Origin: JAKQIM01 sp964633225
Lineage (GTDB): Bacteria; Chloroflexota; Anaerolineae; Anaerolineales; UBA4823
NCBI GenBank assembly: GCA_964633225.1
Contig: CAZWFQ010000022.1
Location: 1-51,781 of the forward strand
Direction of reading: 5' to 3'
DNA length: 51,781 bases
In this document: positions 39,301 to 45,598 of the stretch, piece after piece
Layout: every line of letters begins with the position of its first letter
Position numbering within the stretch: the first letter of the stretch is position 1
The notes under the pieces: generated by a model
Told to the model about the DNA's origin: nothing
Seen by the model: the letters and a program-made list of their open reading frames with translations, nothing else
Databases searched by the model: none
Program-made: the position numbers and the translations under genes

Positions 39301-40551
39301 CAGCAGGGGGCGGGCGTTGGTGTTGTTGAGCGTGCCGCTGTAGGTCAGGCTGCCGTTCCCGCCATCCACCACCAGGGCGTGGCTGGTTGCCCCGCTCAGC
39401 GCTCCGCTCCCCAGGCTGCCCGTGCCGGTGACGTTGGTCAGGCTGACATTGTTGGCCCCGCCGCTTGAGGTGATAGAGATGAACGCGTTATTGGGCGCCG
39501 CCGCAAAACCACCGCTGTTCAAGCTGAGAGCCGGGCCGCCAGAATTGACCGACACATCGCGCACGCTCAAGGTGCCAAAATTGCTGCCCTGGATGGCTGC
39601 GCCGCTGGTGTTGCCCATGCTGAAGCCGTAAAGATGGTTGTTCTGGCCTAAAACCAGCCCGCTGGCCGCACTGGTGATTGTAACACCTGGCGCTCCAGTG
39701 TTCATCGCCGGCAGGCTGGCGCTACCGCTGGGCGCCGCCAGTCCGGTGAGGCTCAGCAGGCCTTGACTGGCGTCCTGGCCCACCAGGCGCTGGTCGTTGA
39801 GCAGGGTCAGCGGGCCGCTGTAGGCCGTGCTGCTTTCGTATACAAAGATCGAGTCGCCCGCGGCCGGATTGTTGCCCGCCCCCGTGTTGGCTGCGGCAAA
39901 GGCCGCCATGCTATTGAAGGGGCTGCTCAGGCGACCGCAGTGGGTGGTGCAAATCGGCGCATTGTTGTTGATGAACCACAGCATTCCCGATATGCTCAGG
40001 TTTACCGTGCCAGTGCTCGTCATTCCGTCGGGGTCTTGGATCGTATAGTCGAACGAATCGGCGCCTTCATAACCGGCAGGCGGGTTGTAACTAAAAGACC
40101 CGTCTGCGGTGATGCTGAAATTTCCGCCCTGTACACTGCTGCCGCTGGCAGCCAGGGCCACCAGCGTACCGCCATCCGGGTCAAAGTCATTATTCAATAC
40201 CCCCGGCGCCGCCTGTGAGATCGGAACATTGCCCAGCACGTTTGCCGCATCATCGATCGCGATCGGCGAGATTTTGAGCGAACCGGGCACAAAGATCAGG
40301 TTGGCGTCCAGTGTGTCGGCAACCGTCACGCTCAACGCTTCTGTGCCGTTGTTGGTGACCACAATGGTATAGCGCAGTGTGTCGCCGGCATCTGCTTGCC
40401 CGTCTCCATCCAGGTCCACTTGCAAACTGTCGCTCTTGGTGATGCTGATGAGTGGGGCGGCCGCCGCAGCCGCGCTCATCAACCCCAGTGCCAATACGGC
40501 CAATAGCAGTGCGCCGCCAATACGGGTAGGAATACGGGAAAGTTTATTCAT
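33355..40551 (-). CDS. Giant secreted surface protein: DUF11, cadherin-like, beta-helix and PKD-like repeats
   Basis: Protein of 2398 residues with a Sec signal (GGALLLAVLALGLMSAAAAA). Order: first half of a DUF11-type domain (35-95); cadherin-like/VCBS module (100-190, GVLNNDFDPDGGTL, YNPPAGYEGADSFDYTI); right-handed beta-helix of about 780 residues (195-980, many N-x-[ST]-G turns); the missing second half of the first DUF11-type domain near 1045-1110 (INLGTLPAGESITIIFD); two near-identical DUF11 domains (1115-1370); six PKD-like modules of 101 residues (DTFTLTVDWGDG motif) and a true PKD; one more DUF11 (2075-2190); a jelly-roll-like end. It ends VVFPLVLR. Likely an adhesin or surface-layer component. 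Last gene of a seven-gene unit. Confidence 0.9.
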   Translation of the reverse strand: MNKLSRIPTRIGGALLLAVLALGLMSAAAAAAPLISITKSDSLQVDLDGDGQADAGDTLRYTIVVTNNGTEALSVTVADTLDANLIFVPGSLKISPIAIDDAANVLGNVPISQAAPGVLNNDFDPDGGTLVALAASGSSVQGGNFSITADGSFSYNPPAGYEGADSFDYTIQDPDGMTSTGTVNLSISGMLWFINNNAPICTTHCGRLSSPFNSMAAFAAANTGAGNNPAAGDSIFVYESSTAYSGPLTLLNDQRLVGQDASQGLLSLTGLAAPSGSASLPAMNTGAPGVTITSAASGLVLGQNNHLYGFSMGNTSGAAIQGSNFGTLSVRDVSVNSGGPALSLNSGGFAAAPNNAFISITSSGGANNVSLTNVTGTGSLGSGALSGATSHALVVDGGNGSLTYSGTLNNTNARPLLVQNKTGGSVDLNGAITGSAQGILLNNNTGATINLSGLLTLNTGVNAAFTATGGGTLSATHANSTIATTSGQAVNINGTSIDMGGVTFLSINANGGSNAITLTNAGSGGFAITGVGTTNGSGGTIQNITQRGISVQNTNNITLSNLTLNAANTTDAPGSCDFNTNTGCYAAVYLNTVNNAKLNNVDISNSAQTGINGLGVSNFTYTNGSISSSGSSANEDGIDLRNLSGAISLTNSSITTSGERGLLVRNNSGTISAFTISNLTVNGASLGDGALIDLQAGGSANATINVTGSTFSNAFSEGLQVNNEGSGTAAVRVSSSTFTNNNIGVNLSTNYNAVLNYNISGNTFTNARQAVNVSNVAAAPGAPYMEGSISNNQISATNSAAIALWVVQEGNGQVTTKIENNTITQFGDTGIDVQSRGGSGRVDATINGNTVNFGLLNFELAGIFLASGNGTPGETNTICVNLNGNNVSAGSMALGDYTIDRFSSPSTRFYIQGLAPSPTNISGNNMPVNPVGTYLLASNTATTVGQEYFINDGAYSAQNCAAVTFSAEPGSPILGQAEPPARLGSLTASLRQPEAPAALETEKALHNAASKMSPAVFISPSRVSSSAQTSGLFSSLAAPLAEAVNINLGTLPAGESITIIFDASITNPLAAGVNQVSNQASVSGSNFTTLLSDDPDTTALNDPTLTNISDAPDLTISKTDGGTSAQPGSTITYTLSYTNAGAQGASGVVLTEMVPANTTFNPGASTAGWICLPNNNAGSTCSLAIGSLNGGGANGSASFAVNVVNPLPAGVSQVSNSAQIGDDGANGADPTPANNSASDSTPVNAQPDLTLSKDAGVTQFLPGDTIVYTLSYTNTGNQGATNVVLAETVSANTTFNPGTSTAGWICLPDNNAGSTCSLAIGSLNGGGSGSALFAVTVSDPAPGVDLITNTASIGDDGNNGADPTPANNSATETTPLTNQAPMLLNLALSSPVNEGSTATLSGEMSDPNPADTFVLNVDWGNAITSSVSLPAGTSAFTLTHSFIDDNPSGSPSDLYTVALELLDSAGNTDTATITTTVNNVDPQLTGLAISPVIDEMGVITLTGYLEDLGVQDTFTLTVDWGDGITETVVYTGEARAIDLAHQYPDDNPTGTAFDSYSVMLTLVDDDSGSTSTTLATQVNNLAPVLSNLSVTPAINEAGTVTLTANLSDTGILDTFNVTIDWGDGLSDTLALPAGTSALTATHLYADDDPSGTSADTYNIAVNVSDDDGGLASALTSTLVNNTAPVLSLLTLTPAVDEGGWATLSGTILDPGVNDVITLSVDWGDGTTGVYTYNAMAAVINLTHQYVDDDPSGTPADGYTLTLSATDDDLGSNSDSSLVVTVNNVAPELSGVSLTPSITEGGTATLSGSWTDPGVMDTFTLTVDWGDGSQEIFTYLAGTASFSLDHSYLDDDPGATSADSYSVQYTLADDDSGQTGGSLSVMVNNTAPQLSELAISTPIMEGGLATLSGQMADPGVMDTFTLTVDWGDGSQEAFSYPAGTTSFSLDHNYLDDDPSATPADIYLVEVTLNDDDLGQAEDSLTISVTNVAPLVWAGPDHTVQIPDSLTFTGTITDPGMLDSFTITWDFGDGTAPQSGTLSPSHTYAQPGVYTATLQVTDDDGGVGQDTALVYVTGLTDLSITKVGAPDPVLSGNLLVYTLTVTNHGPFPAVGVMVTDTLPANVSFISATPGCVENGQVVCNLGTVEANTSLTITITVLVNLPSGSLINNVVVGAASDDPNPANNSASWVTNVVSSLLVIDDDFENGIDPRWCDTSTSVSPSGRSFLGQYSNQNVCLLLSDLPRHAQATISFDLYIIRSWDGNESAWSLVAEPFSPSGVGPDAWSLTADGQELLVTTFANWDQYDFLQAYPGTAGAGSYPARYGAEENNTLGYEFGVLPMDAIYHVTFTINHTDDDLLLDFAAWGLQDLGDESWGLDNVQVNILAAASQPSTYRVVFPLVLR
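34761..35160 (-). repeat. Internal tandem repeat of PKD-like modules in the giant protein gene
   Basis: Adjacent modules are very similar at DNA level, with a 303-bp (101-codon) period, for example CCTGGCTGCC at 34761 and 35064. Older copies continue to about 36420. Confidence 0.8.
36440..37200 (-). repeat. Tandem DUF11 duplication in the giant protein gene
   Basis: Two domains with a 405-bp (135-codon) period; TTCAGGCTGCCGATCGCCAG occurs at 36581 and 36986 and the 110 bp that follow are nearly the same. This is a recent duplication or gene-conversion product. Confidence 0.85.
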
Positions 40552-40574
40552 AATTATGCCTCAGCAGTAAACAG

Positions 40575-40886
40575 TTAAGCGAAAATGGCTTCATAACGCA
40601 TCCCCGATCCATCGGGGCCAACCGGTACCAAAAAAAGCTCAAGGGCGCCCATTTGGGCATGTTCCAGGCGGTAAATGCGTTGCAAGAGATAATGGCTGGT
40701 ATCTGGATTGCAGAAGAGTAAAGAAAATGGCCGGCGTCCTGGGTCTGTTGGGGTCATTCCCAGGTCTTTGATCTCCACCAGCTCCAAAGCATAAGGAGTT
40801 TCCAGGCCGTCCAGAGAGATCTGAAAAGCCTGGTGCAGGTAGGGTTGAAAATCGGTACTGGTCAATCGCTCGAGTAAGGTGGTCAT
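40575..40886 (-). CDS. DUF6916-like small protein
   Basis: Protein of 103 residues, mixed alpha/beta, without signal or membrane segment. The layout (LERLTSTDFQPYLHQAFQI; LELVEIKDLG; RRPFSLLFCNPD; LLQRIYRLEH; LELFLVPVG) is that of DUF6916 proteins, which occur next to tail-collar genes; the family assignment is from memory of that layout. Start at MTTLLERL (40886), with GAGGG 9 nt upstream. It lies 21 nt after the GNAT gene and 23 nt before the giant surface protein gene. Confidence 0.72.
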   Translation of the reverse strand: MTTLLERLTSTDFQPYLHQAFQISLDGLETPYALELVEIKDLGMTPTDPGRRPFSLLFCNPDTSHYLLQRIYRLEHAQMGALELFLVPVGPDGSGMRYEAIFA

Positions 40887-40907
40887 AAACGAAACCCTCA
40901 ACGGCGC

Positions 40908-41453
40908 TTAGGCGCCGCTTTCTGGCCCAGGGGCCCATTCCATAAAATAATAAACGCCTTTGTCTTCCAAAATGCGAAAACCCAGGCGTTCATATAGGCT
41001 CAGGGCCGGGTTGAAGCGCTCCACATGGATGCGCACCGGCCTGCCGCTTTGCTGCGCGGCCGCCATCACGTCTTCCAGCAAGGCTGTTCCCCATCCCCGG
41101 CCGCGGTATTCTGGCAGCAAGGCGATGTCGATCACGCGCAGCTCAGCATCATTCTGATCCAGGTACAGGCGGCCAACCGGGCAGCCGTCTTTCTCGATCA
41201 CCCAGAAGGCTGCCTGGCTGAATTGCTCACGGTAGTACTGGTGCTGCGCATTGAACTGCATGCGCAAGAAAGCTTCTTTGCTGGCAGGGTCCCAGTCCAA
41301 CACCGCCAGCTCTTCCTGGCGTGTGCTGGCATATACGCGAAAGAGGAACTCTTGATCTTTGGCATCAATGGAACGAAAAACCAGCCCGCGGCTGGCGGCC
41401 TGGTCCATCTGTATCTGAACGCTTGCCCGGTCTGCCGTATTCATTTGGCTCAT
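40908..41453 (-). CDS. GNAT family N-acetyltransferase
   Basis: Acetyl-CoA-dependent acetyltransferase of 181 residues. The core is clear: FWVIEKDGCPVGRLYLDQ (strands 2-3), RVIDIALLPEYRGRGWGTALLEDVM (strand 4 with acetyl-CoA-binding pyrophosphate loop R-G-R-G-W-G), and the C-terminal NPALSLYERLGFRILED. Start at 41453 in an ATGA overlap with the stop of the preceding tail-collar gene. Its place within a tail-collar operon suggests that it modifies a partner protein or a surface glycan, but no substrate can be named. Confidence 0.9.
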   Translation of the reverse strand: MSQMNTADRASVQIQMDQAASRGLVFRSIDAKDQEFLFRVYASTRQEELAVLDWDPASKEAFLRMQFNAQHQYYREQFSQAAFWVIEKDGCPVGRLYLDQNDAELRVIDIALLPEYRGRGWGTALLEDVMAAAQQSGRPVRIHVERFNPALSLYERLGFRILEDKGVYYFMEWAPGPESGA

Positions 41454-41974
41454 GTGCGCGGCGGGAAGACGCCCTGCATGGCAATACAAAAATTGAGCGT
41501 CAGCGAGGGCATCATATTGTTGTGCGGCAGGCTGCCCCCAGCGGTTGAAATGGCTTGCGGTGACATCCCGGCCAGGTTCTGGCTGCTGTTACTCTGGTAG
41601 GCTGAATCGCCGCGCGAGCGCGCCAGGGCATTGTTTTGTGGCACGCGTGCCGCCGCCGGGAAAGCACTTGCTTGCAAGTTGTGAGTATGAGCAGGAATCT
41701 CTGATTCGATCAAGGACACGGTTTCGCTTCCAGACGCCTCGCCTAAATCGTGCAGACTCAGGCCCGGGCCCTGCCCCCAGTGCATTGGGGCATTCCCTTG
41801 CAGGTTGGGCAGGGCAAAGTTGCTCTTCCCGTTGCCGCCATAGGTGGTGCCCAGCAGCGAAAAAAGTGCCGTATTCTGCGAAATGGGCAAAAGCTGCCCA
41901 TCACAAAAAGCCCAACCGCGCGGGGCAAAATTGAAACCAAAGATGCGAATCTCAGCAACAAATGGGTCAGACAT
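41450..41974 (-). CDS. Phage tail-collar domain protein (MdpB type), paralogue 1
   Basis: Protein of 174 residues with the short tail-fibre/collar domain at the N-terminus: EIRIFGFNFAPRGWAFCDG, then LLPISQNTALFSLLGTTYGG and FALPNLQGNAPMHWGQGPG. The Pro-His segment EIPAHTHN follows and the C-terminus ends FCIAMQGVFPP. No signal peptide or membrane helix. Such microcystin-dependent-protein-like genes are chromosomal and not a sign of a prophage. Start at 41974 with AAGGAG 8 nt upstream. Its stop overlaps the GNAT start. Confidence 0.92.
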   Translation of the reverse strand: MSDPFVAEIRIFGFNFAPRGWAFCDGQLLPISQNTALFSLLGTTYGGNGKSNFALPNLQGNAPMHWGQGPGLSLHDLGEASGSETVSLIESEIPAHTHNLQASAFPAAARVPQNNALARSRGDSAYQSNSSQNLAGMSPQAISTAGGSLPHNNMMPSLTLNFCIAMQGVFPPRT

Positions 41975-41984
41975 AAGGCGCTCC

Positions 41985-42491
41985 TTAGTTGGGCTGTGGG
42001 AAGATCCCAAACAGCGAAATGATGAAACTGACGCACAAGTATGGCTGCATGTTCGAGTGCGGCTGACTGCCGCCGGCAGCCTGTACGCTGTTGGCGCTCA
42101 ACGGGCTATTCGGAACAGCTGCCGGGCGGTACAGGTCTATGCTGGTGGGTTGGGCCAGCACATTTCCCTGCGGGCTGCCCGCGGCGGCGTTATCCGAAGA
42201 TGCCACCAGCGCATGGTTGTGCGCCGGAATCTGGTTGGTTATCAGGGTCACCTGCTCTACGCCGCCGCTCTCAGCCAGCACAGTGCCATTCCCCATGTGC
42301 ACTGGCAGCCGCCCGCGCAAATCCGGCAAGGCAAATGTAGATTGGCCATCGCCGCCATAGGTGGTGCCGATCAGGGTAAAGAGGGCGTCATTTTCTGAGA
42401 TCGGCAGCAGTTGTCCATTGCAGAAGGCCCATCCGGCCGGGGCAAAGTTGCCGCCAAACATTCGAATTTCACCGATATAGGGTTGAGACAT
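41985..42491 (-). CDS. Phage tail-collar domain protein (MdpB type), paralogue 2
   Basis: Protein of 168 residues, same plan as its neighbours: EIRMFGGNFAPAGWAFCNG, LLPISENDALFTLIGTTYGG, FALPDLRGRLPVHMGNG, QIPAHNHAL, and an end of ISLFGIFPQPN. The middle is the most diverged part between paralogues. Start at 42491 with AAGGAG 7 nt upstream. It lies 10 nt from each neighbour. Confidence 0.92.
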   Translation of the reverse strand: MSQPYIGEIRMFGGNFAPAGWAFCNGQLLPISENDALFTLIGTTYGGDGQSTFALPDLRGRLPVHMGNGTVLAESGGVEQVTLITNQIPAHNHALVASSDNAAAGSPQGNVLAQPTSIDLYRPAAVPNSPLSANSVQAAGGSQPHSNMQPYLCVSFIISLFGIFPQPN

Positions 42492-42501
42492 GCCAGGCTC
42501 C

Positions 42502-43002
42502 TTAGTTTTGGGATGGGAAGATGCCCTGCAAAGCAATGCAGAAGGTGAGCACCAGGTAAGGTTGGCGGTTTTCGTGCGCCTGGCTGCCGCCAACGTTGCT
42601 GATCGTTGCTGCTTGCAGGCTGGTCAGGTTCGCTGCCGGCGCATAGATTTGCCCGCCCGGCGCCGCCAGCACTGCCGATGTGGGCACCACGCTGTCGCCA
42701 GAGCTGGTAGAAGCATTCATTGTGTGCGTGTGGGCGGGCATCTCGCCCAGGGTCAGGGTGTGGGCATTCTCGCCAGCCAACTGGCCTTGGATAAAACTCC
42801 CGCCTACGTGCAGCGGTACACGCCCTTGCAGGTTGGGCAGCGCAAAGTTGGTTTGCCCGTTGCCCCCATAAGTGGTGCCTAACAGCGCGAACAGAGCCTG
42901 GTTCTGGTTGATGGGCAGTAGTTGTCCGTTGCACATGGCCCATCCGCGTGGTGCAAAACCGAATGAAAAAATGCTGATCTGTCCCAAGAATGGTTCGCTC
43001 AT
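42502..43002 (-). CDS. Phage tail-collar domain protein (MdpB type), paralogue 3
   Basis: Protein of 166 residues: QISIFSFGFAPRGWAMCNG, LLPINQNQALFALLGTTYGG, FALPNLQGRVPLHVGG, EMPAHTHTM and an end of FCIALQGIFPSQN. The spacer of about 60 residues is rich in Ala, Ser and Thr. Start at 43002 with AGGAG about 9 nt upstream. It is first of the three paralogues in transcription order, 18 nt after the Tat-signal gene. Confidence 0.92.
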   Translation of the reverse strand: MSEPFLGQISIFSFGFAPRGWAMCNGQLLPINQNQALFALLGTTYGGNGQTNFALPNLQGRVPLHVGGSFIQGQLAGENAHTLTLGEMPAHTHTMNASTSSGDSVVPTSAVLAAPGGQIYAPAANLTSLQAATISNVGGSQAHENRQPYLVLTFCIALQGIFPSQN

Positions 43003-43020
43003 GGTTGTGGTCTCCTGATA

Positions 43021-43416
43021 TTATGCCCGGTTGGAGGTGCGCTCGCGTCGAGGAGGTTTGTAAGCCTGGGAGTACCAGGTCTTGCCGTTCACAGATTTAA
43101 GATAAAAATTCCGCCCTTTGAAGCGCACCAATGCGAAGAGCAAGCCGCCGTGCTCCGACACATCCAGCACGGCATATTCATTTCCAAAGCTGGTTAGCTG
43201 GCTCCAGGTTTTACCGCCATCCAGCGAAACCAGCACGCCCCCATCCTCGGTGCCGCGCAGCATGCGCCCAGCCTGTGTGGCCGGTAAGGGAGGCAGCGTT
43301 GCGCTGCGTTCGGCGGCTGAGATGATTGGAATGGCGGCTGCCGCTCCGGCTGCCAGCACAAATTGCTTGAGAAAATCGCGCCGTCCAAGTCTGGTGTTGG
43401 GTTTGGAATGGATCAT
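43021..43416 (-). CDS. Tat-signal exported protein with BNR-like segment
   Basis: Protein of 131 residues. A twin-arginine signal (RRDFLKQ, R12-R13) is followed by a hydrophobic Ala-rich stretch (FVLAAGAAAAIPIISAA), so it should cross the membrane folded. The mature part has one BNR/sialidase-like blade (VLVSLDGGKTWSQL) and a second related strand (YLKSVNGKTWYSQ). It could bind a surface glycan or be a fragment of a larger beta-propeller. First gene of the tail-collar operon. Start at 43416 with CAGGAG upstream. Confidence 0.8.
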   Translation of the reverse strand: MIHSKPNTRLGRRDFLKQFVLAAGAAAAIPIISAAERSATLPPLPATQAGRMLRGTEDGGVLVSLDGGKTWSQLTSFGNEYAVLDVSEHGGLLFALVRFKGRNFYLKSVNGKTWYSQAYKPPRRERTSNRA

Positions 43417-43579
43417 TGCATCGGCTCCTGGGTTTGCCTGCTCAATTTTGCCTTTAAGTATGCTTTGGTGGGTGGGGTGTGCGGTTTATCGAATTAATAT
43501 GATGAATAGGATGATATATATCTATATTAGTATACCACAGAAAGCAAGTTTTTTCACTCCAATCAGTTTTCTTCGCCGG

Positions 43580-43645
43580 TGTCATCCTCTTGTCAACACC
43601 CTGTCAGCGCGTTATCAAGCCTGCCAACACCCTTGGTGATATCCT
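43580..43645 (+). promoter_or_regulatory. Pho-box-like promoter: four heptamers at 11-bp steps, then TATCCT
   Basis: TGTCATC (43580), TGTCAAC (43591), TGTCAGC (43602) and TATCAAG (43613) start exactly 11 bp apart. After TATCAAG come 20 nt and TATCCT (43640-43645). The AAGGAG ribosome site and ATG (43672) follow. Confidence 0.75.
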
Positions 43646-43671
43646 ATAGATAACCAAAAAGGAGAAGAAAA

Positions 43672-45240
43672 ATGAACGCCAAAACCACTTTGTTTATCCT
43701 GATCATCTTTGCCCTCTTGCTCTCGGCCTGCTCGCCCCAAGCTGCTACGCAGGCCCCCGCCGCGGTGTCTGTGGCCGAACAACCTATGGTCGTCTATCCG
43801 ACTGCCGCCCCGGTTGAGTTTTATGCCATGCCCCAGGCCACCGCCGCTGTCCAGGCCCCCATCGGCGCCGTGCCCACCCCAGCAGACAACTACTTCCAGG
43901 ATTACGGCCTCAACCCCTTCGTGGACGCCCGCGAAGATAACCTGTCTACCTTTGCCCTGGATGTAGACACCGCTTCGTACGCCGTGGCCCGCCGCTACCT
44001 CAACGATGGCAACCTGCCCCCGGCCGAAGCCATCCGCGTGGAAGAGTTCGTCAACTACTTCAACCAGGGCTACCCCACCCCGCCCGACGTGGCCTTTGGC
44101 ATCTATGCCGATGGCGCCGCCTCTCCCTTCAACTATGACGGCACCTACCTGCTGCGCATTGGCATCCAGGGTTATCGCGTCCCCGAATGGGAGCGCAAAA
44201 ACTCCATCCTGACCTTCGTCATTGACGTCTCTGGTTCGATGGATCAGGAGAACCGCCTGGAGCTGGTCAAGCACTCCCTCGAGCTGCTGGTCGAGCGCCT
44301 GAATGCCGCTGACAGCGTCGCCATCGTCGTCTATGGTACTGAAGCTCGTGTGGTGCTTTCTCCCACCGCCGGCGATCAGCGCGGCACCATCCTGGATGCC
44401 ATTTACTCGCTGCGCCCCGAAGGCTCCACCAATGCCGAAGCTGGCCTGCGCCTGGGCTATCAGATGGCTGTCCAATCCTTCCGCGGCGGCGCCAACAACC
44501 GCATCATCCTCTGCTCTGACGGCGTTGCCAACGTCGGCGCCACCGGCCCCGATGCCATCCTGGATGTCATCGGTGGCTATGTCTCTGAGGGCATCTACCT
44601 CACCACGCTGGGTTTTGGCATGGGCAACTTCAACGACGTGCTGATGGAGCAGTTGGCTGATAAGGGCAACGGCAATTATTCTTACATCGATACCGTTGAC
44701 CAGGCCGAGAAGCTCTTTGTCGAAGATCTCACTGCCACCCTGCAGGTCATCGCCCGCGACGCCAAAGTCCAGGTCGATTTCAACCCCGATGTGGTCGCTC
44801 GCTACCGCCTGATCGGCTACGAGAACCGGGCCATCGCCGACCAGGATTTCCGTGACGACTCGGTTGATGCCGGTGAGCTCGGTGCCGGGCACTCCGCCAC
44901 TGCCATCTACGCAGTTCAGTTCATCCCCGCCACAGAGGGCCGTATCGCCACCGTCCAACTGCGCTGGGAGAACCCCGACACCTACGAAACGGTCGAGATC
45001 AATGGCAATATCAATACCTGGGATATGAACCCCAGCTTCAGTGCCGCCGATCCTCGCTTCCAACTGGCTGCCACCGCAGCTCAGTTCGCCGACCTGCTGC
45101 GCGGCAGCCCCTGGGCTGCTGAGACCAGCTACACCCAGCTTTACAACCTGGCCTACCCGCTGCTCACTTCCATTCCTGAGGACCCTGACGTGATTGAGTT
45201 CGTCAACCTGCTATCCCGCGCCGCCCAAATCGCCCGCTGA
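43672..45240 (+). CDS. VWA-domain lipoprotein, YfbK-like (vWF_A N-terminal region and DUF3520)
   Basis: Lipoprotein of 522 residues with lipobox LSAC (C20) and an Ala/Pro spacer. The N-terminal conserved region (NPFVDAREDNLSTFALDVDTASYAVARR in two segments) is followed by a von Willebrand A domain whose metal site starts DVSGSM at 185-190, and by a C-terminal DUF3520 domain (VQVDFNPDVVARYRLIGYENR, GELGAGHSATAIYAV). The protein sits on the outer membrane face and probably binds a partner through a Mg ion. Its spacer resembles that of the lipoprotein-kinase at 30427. Promoter with TGTCAAC boxes; followed by a strong terminator. Confidence 0.93.
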   Translation: MNAKTTLFILIIFALLLSACSPQAATQAPAAVSVAEQPMVVYPTAAPVEFYAMPQATAAVQAPIGAVPTPADNYFQDYGLNPFVDAREDNLSTFALDVDTASYAVARRYLNDGNLPPAEAIRVEEFVNYFNQGYPTPPDVAFGIYADGAASPFNYDGTYLLRIGIQGYRVPEWERKNSILTFVIDVSGSMDQENRLELVKHSLELLVERLNAADSVAIVVYGTEARVVLSPTAGDQRGTILDAIYSLRPEGSTNAEAGLRLGYQMAVQSFRGGANNRIILCSDGVANVGATGPDAILDVIGGYVSEGIYLTTLGFGMGNFNDVLMEQLADKGNGNYSYIDTVDQAEKLFVEDLTATLQVIARDAKVQVDFNPDVVARYRLIGYENRAIADQDFRDDSVDAGELGAGHSATAIYAVQFIPATEGRIATVQLRWENPDTYETVEINGNINTWDMNPSFSAADPRFQLAATAAQFADLLRGSPWAAETSYTQLYNLAYPLLTSIPEDPDVIEFVNLLSRAAQIAR

Positions 45241-45250
45241 TCCCCATGCA

Positions 45251-45298
45251 GGGTGGGGGGCAGAGAGGCTCAACCTCTCTGCCCCCCACCCTTTTTTT
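45251..45298 (+). terminator. Rho-independent terminator of the VWA gene
   Basis: 18-bp perfect GC-rich stem (45251-45268 with 45274-45291), 5-nt loop and a run of seven T. Confidence 0.97.
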
Positions 45299-45384
45299 GT
45301 TGCGGATAGATTACTCTTACAATGTCATAATCCAAATATGACATTTGGCAGGTGAAATCGCCCCCTTAAATTGCTACTATGGAT

Positions 45385-45550
45385 TCACAACGCCGCGTCC
45401 TACGCGGCCCCATAAGCCGGAGCAACTTACGTTTGAGATTGCTGGCAGAACCTAGCCACTGGCTAGAACAGCGTTACTCGACTAGCTGAAAAGACGCCAG
45501 ACAAATCCACCAGTAGACTGGTAACAAGGTTGCTCCGGCGTTATTTAAGC
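45385..45550 (+). ncRNA. Candidate structured RNA of unknown class
   Basis: Between the VWA terminator and purB. A 7-bp hairpin (45392-45398 with 45402-45408) precedes an element closed by an 11-bp perfect stem (45416-45426 with 45529-45539), extended by 4 bp past one bulged G. Inside are two small hairpins: CTAGCC-ACT-GGCTAG and ACCAG-TAGA-CTGGT. TACTAT (45375-45380) could be its -10 box. No reading frame of note. I could not match it to 6S RNA, SRP RNA, RNase P, tmRNA or a known purine riboswitch. The strand is a guess. Confidence 0.45.
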
Positions 45551-45551
45551 A

Positions 45552-45594
45552 AGATGCTGGGTTCTCGGGGGCCTGCGCCTAAAATCCAGCATCT
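45552..45594. terminator. 9-bp hairpin just before the purB promoter
   Basis: AGATGCTGG paired with CCAGCATCT (45552-45560 with 45586-45594), 25-nt loop, then ATTTATAAT. It may end the candidate RNA. Confidence 0.4.
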
Positions 45595-45598
45595 CATT

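Noticed and set aside
33869..40570. Long plus-strand open frames opposite the giant surface protein gene
   Set aside because: They are shadows of repeated GC-rich coding sequence; they lack ribosome sites and have no family resemblance.
41450..43002. Prophage or phage-tail remnant because of tail-collar domains
   Set aside because: No capsid, terminase, tape-measure, lysis or integrase genes are nearby, and MdpB-type collar proteins are common as stand-alone chromosomal genes.
45410..45545. Integron attC site
   Set aside because: The ends do not fit the RYYYAAC and GTTRRRY core sites and no integrase is present.
45385..45550. Purine riboswitch or PRPP/ppGpp (ykkC-type) riboswitch before purB
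   Set aside because: No conserved riboswitch core was recognised, and the purB -10 box lies after the element, so the purB transcript would not contain it.
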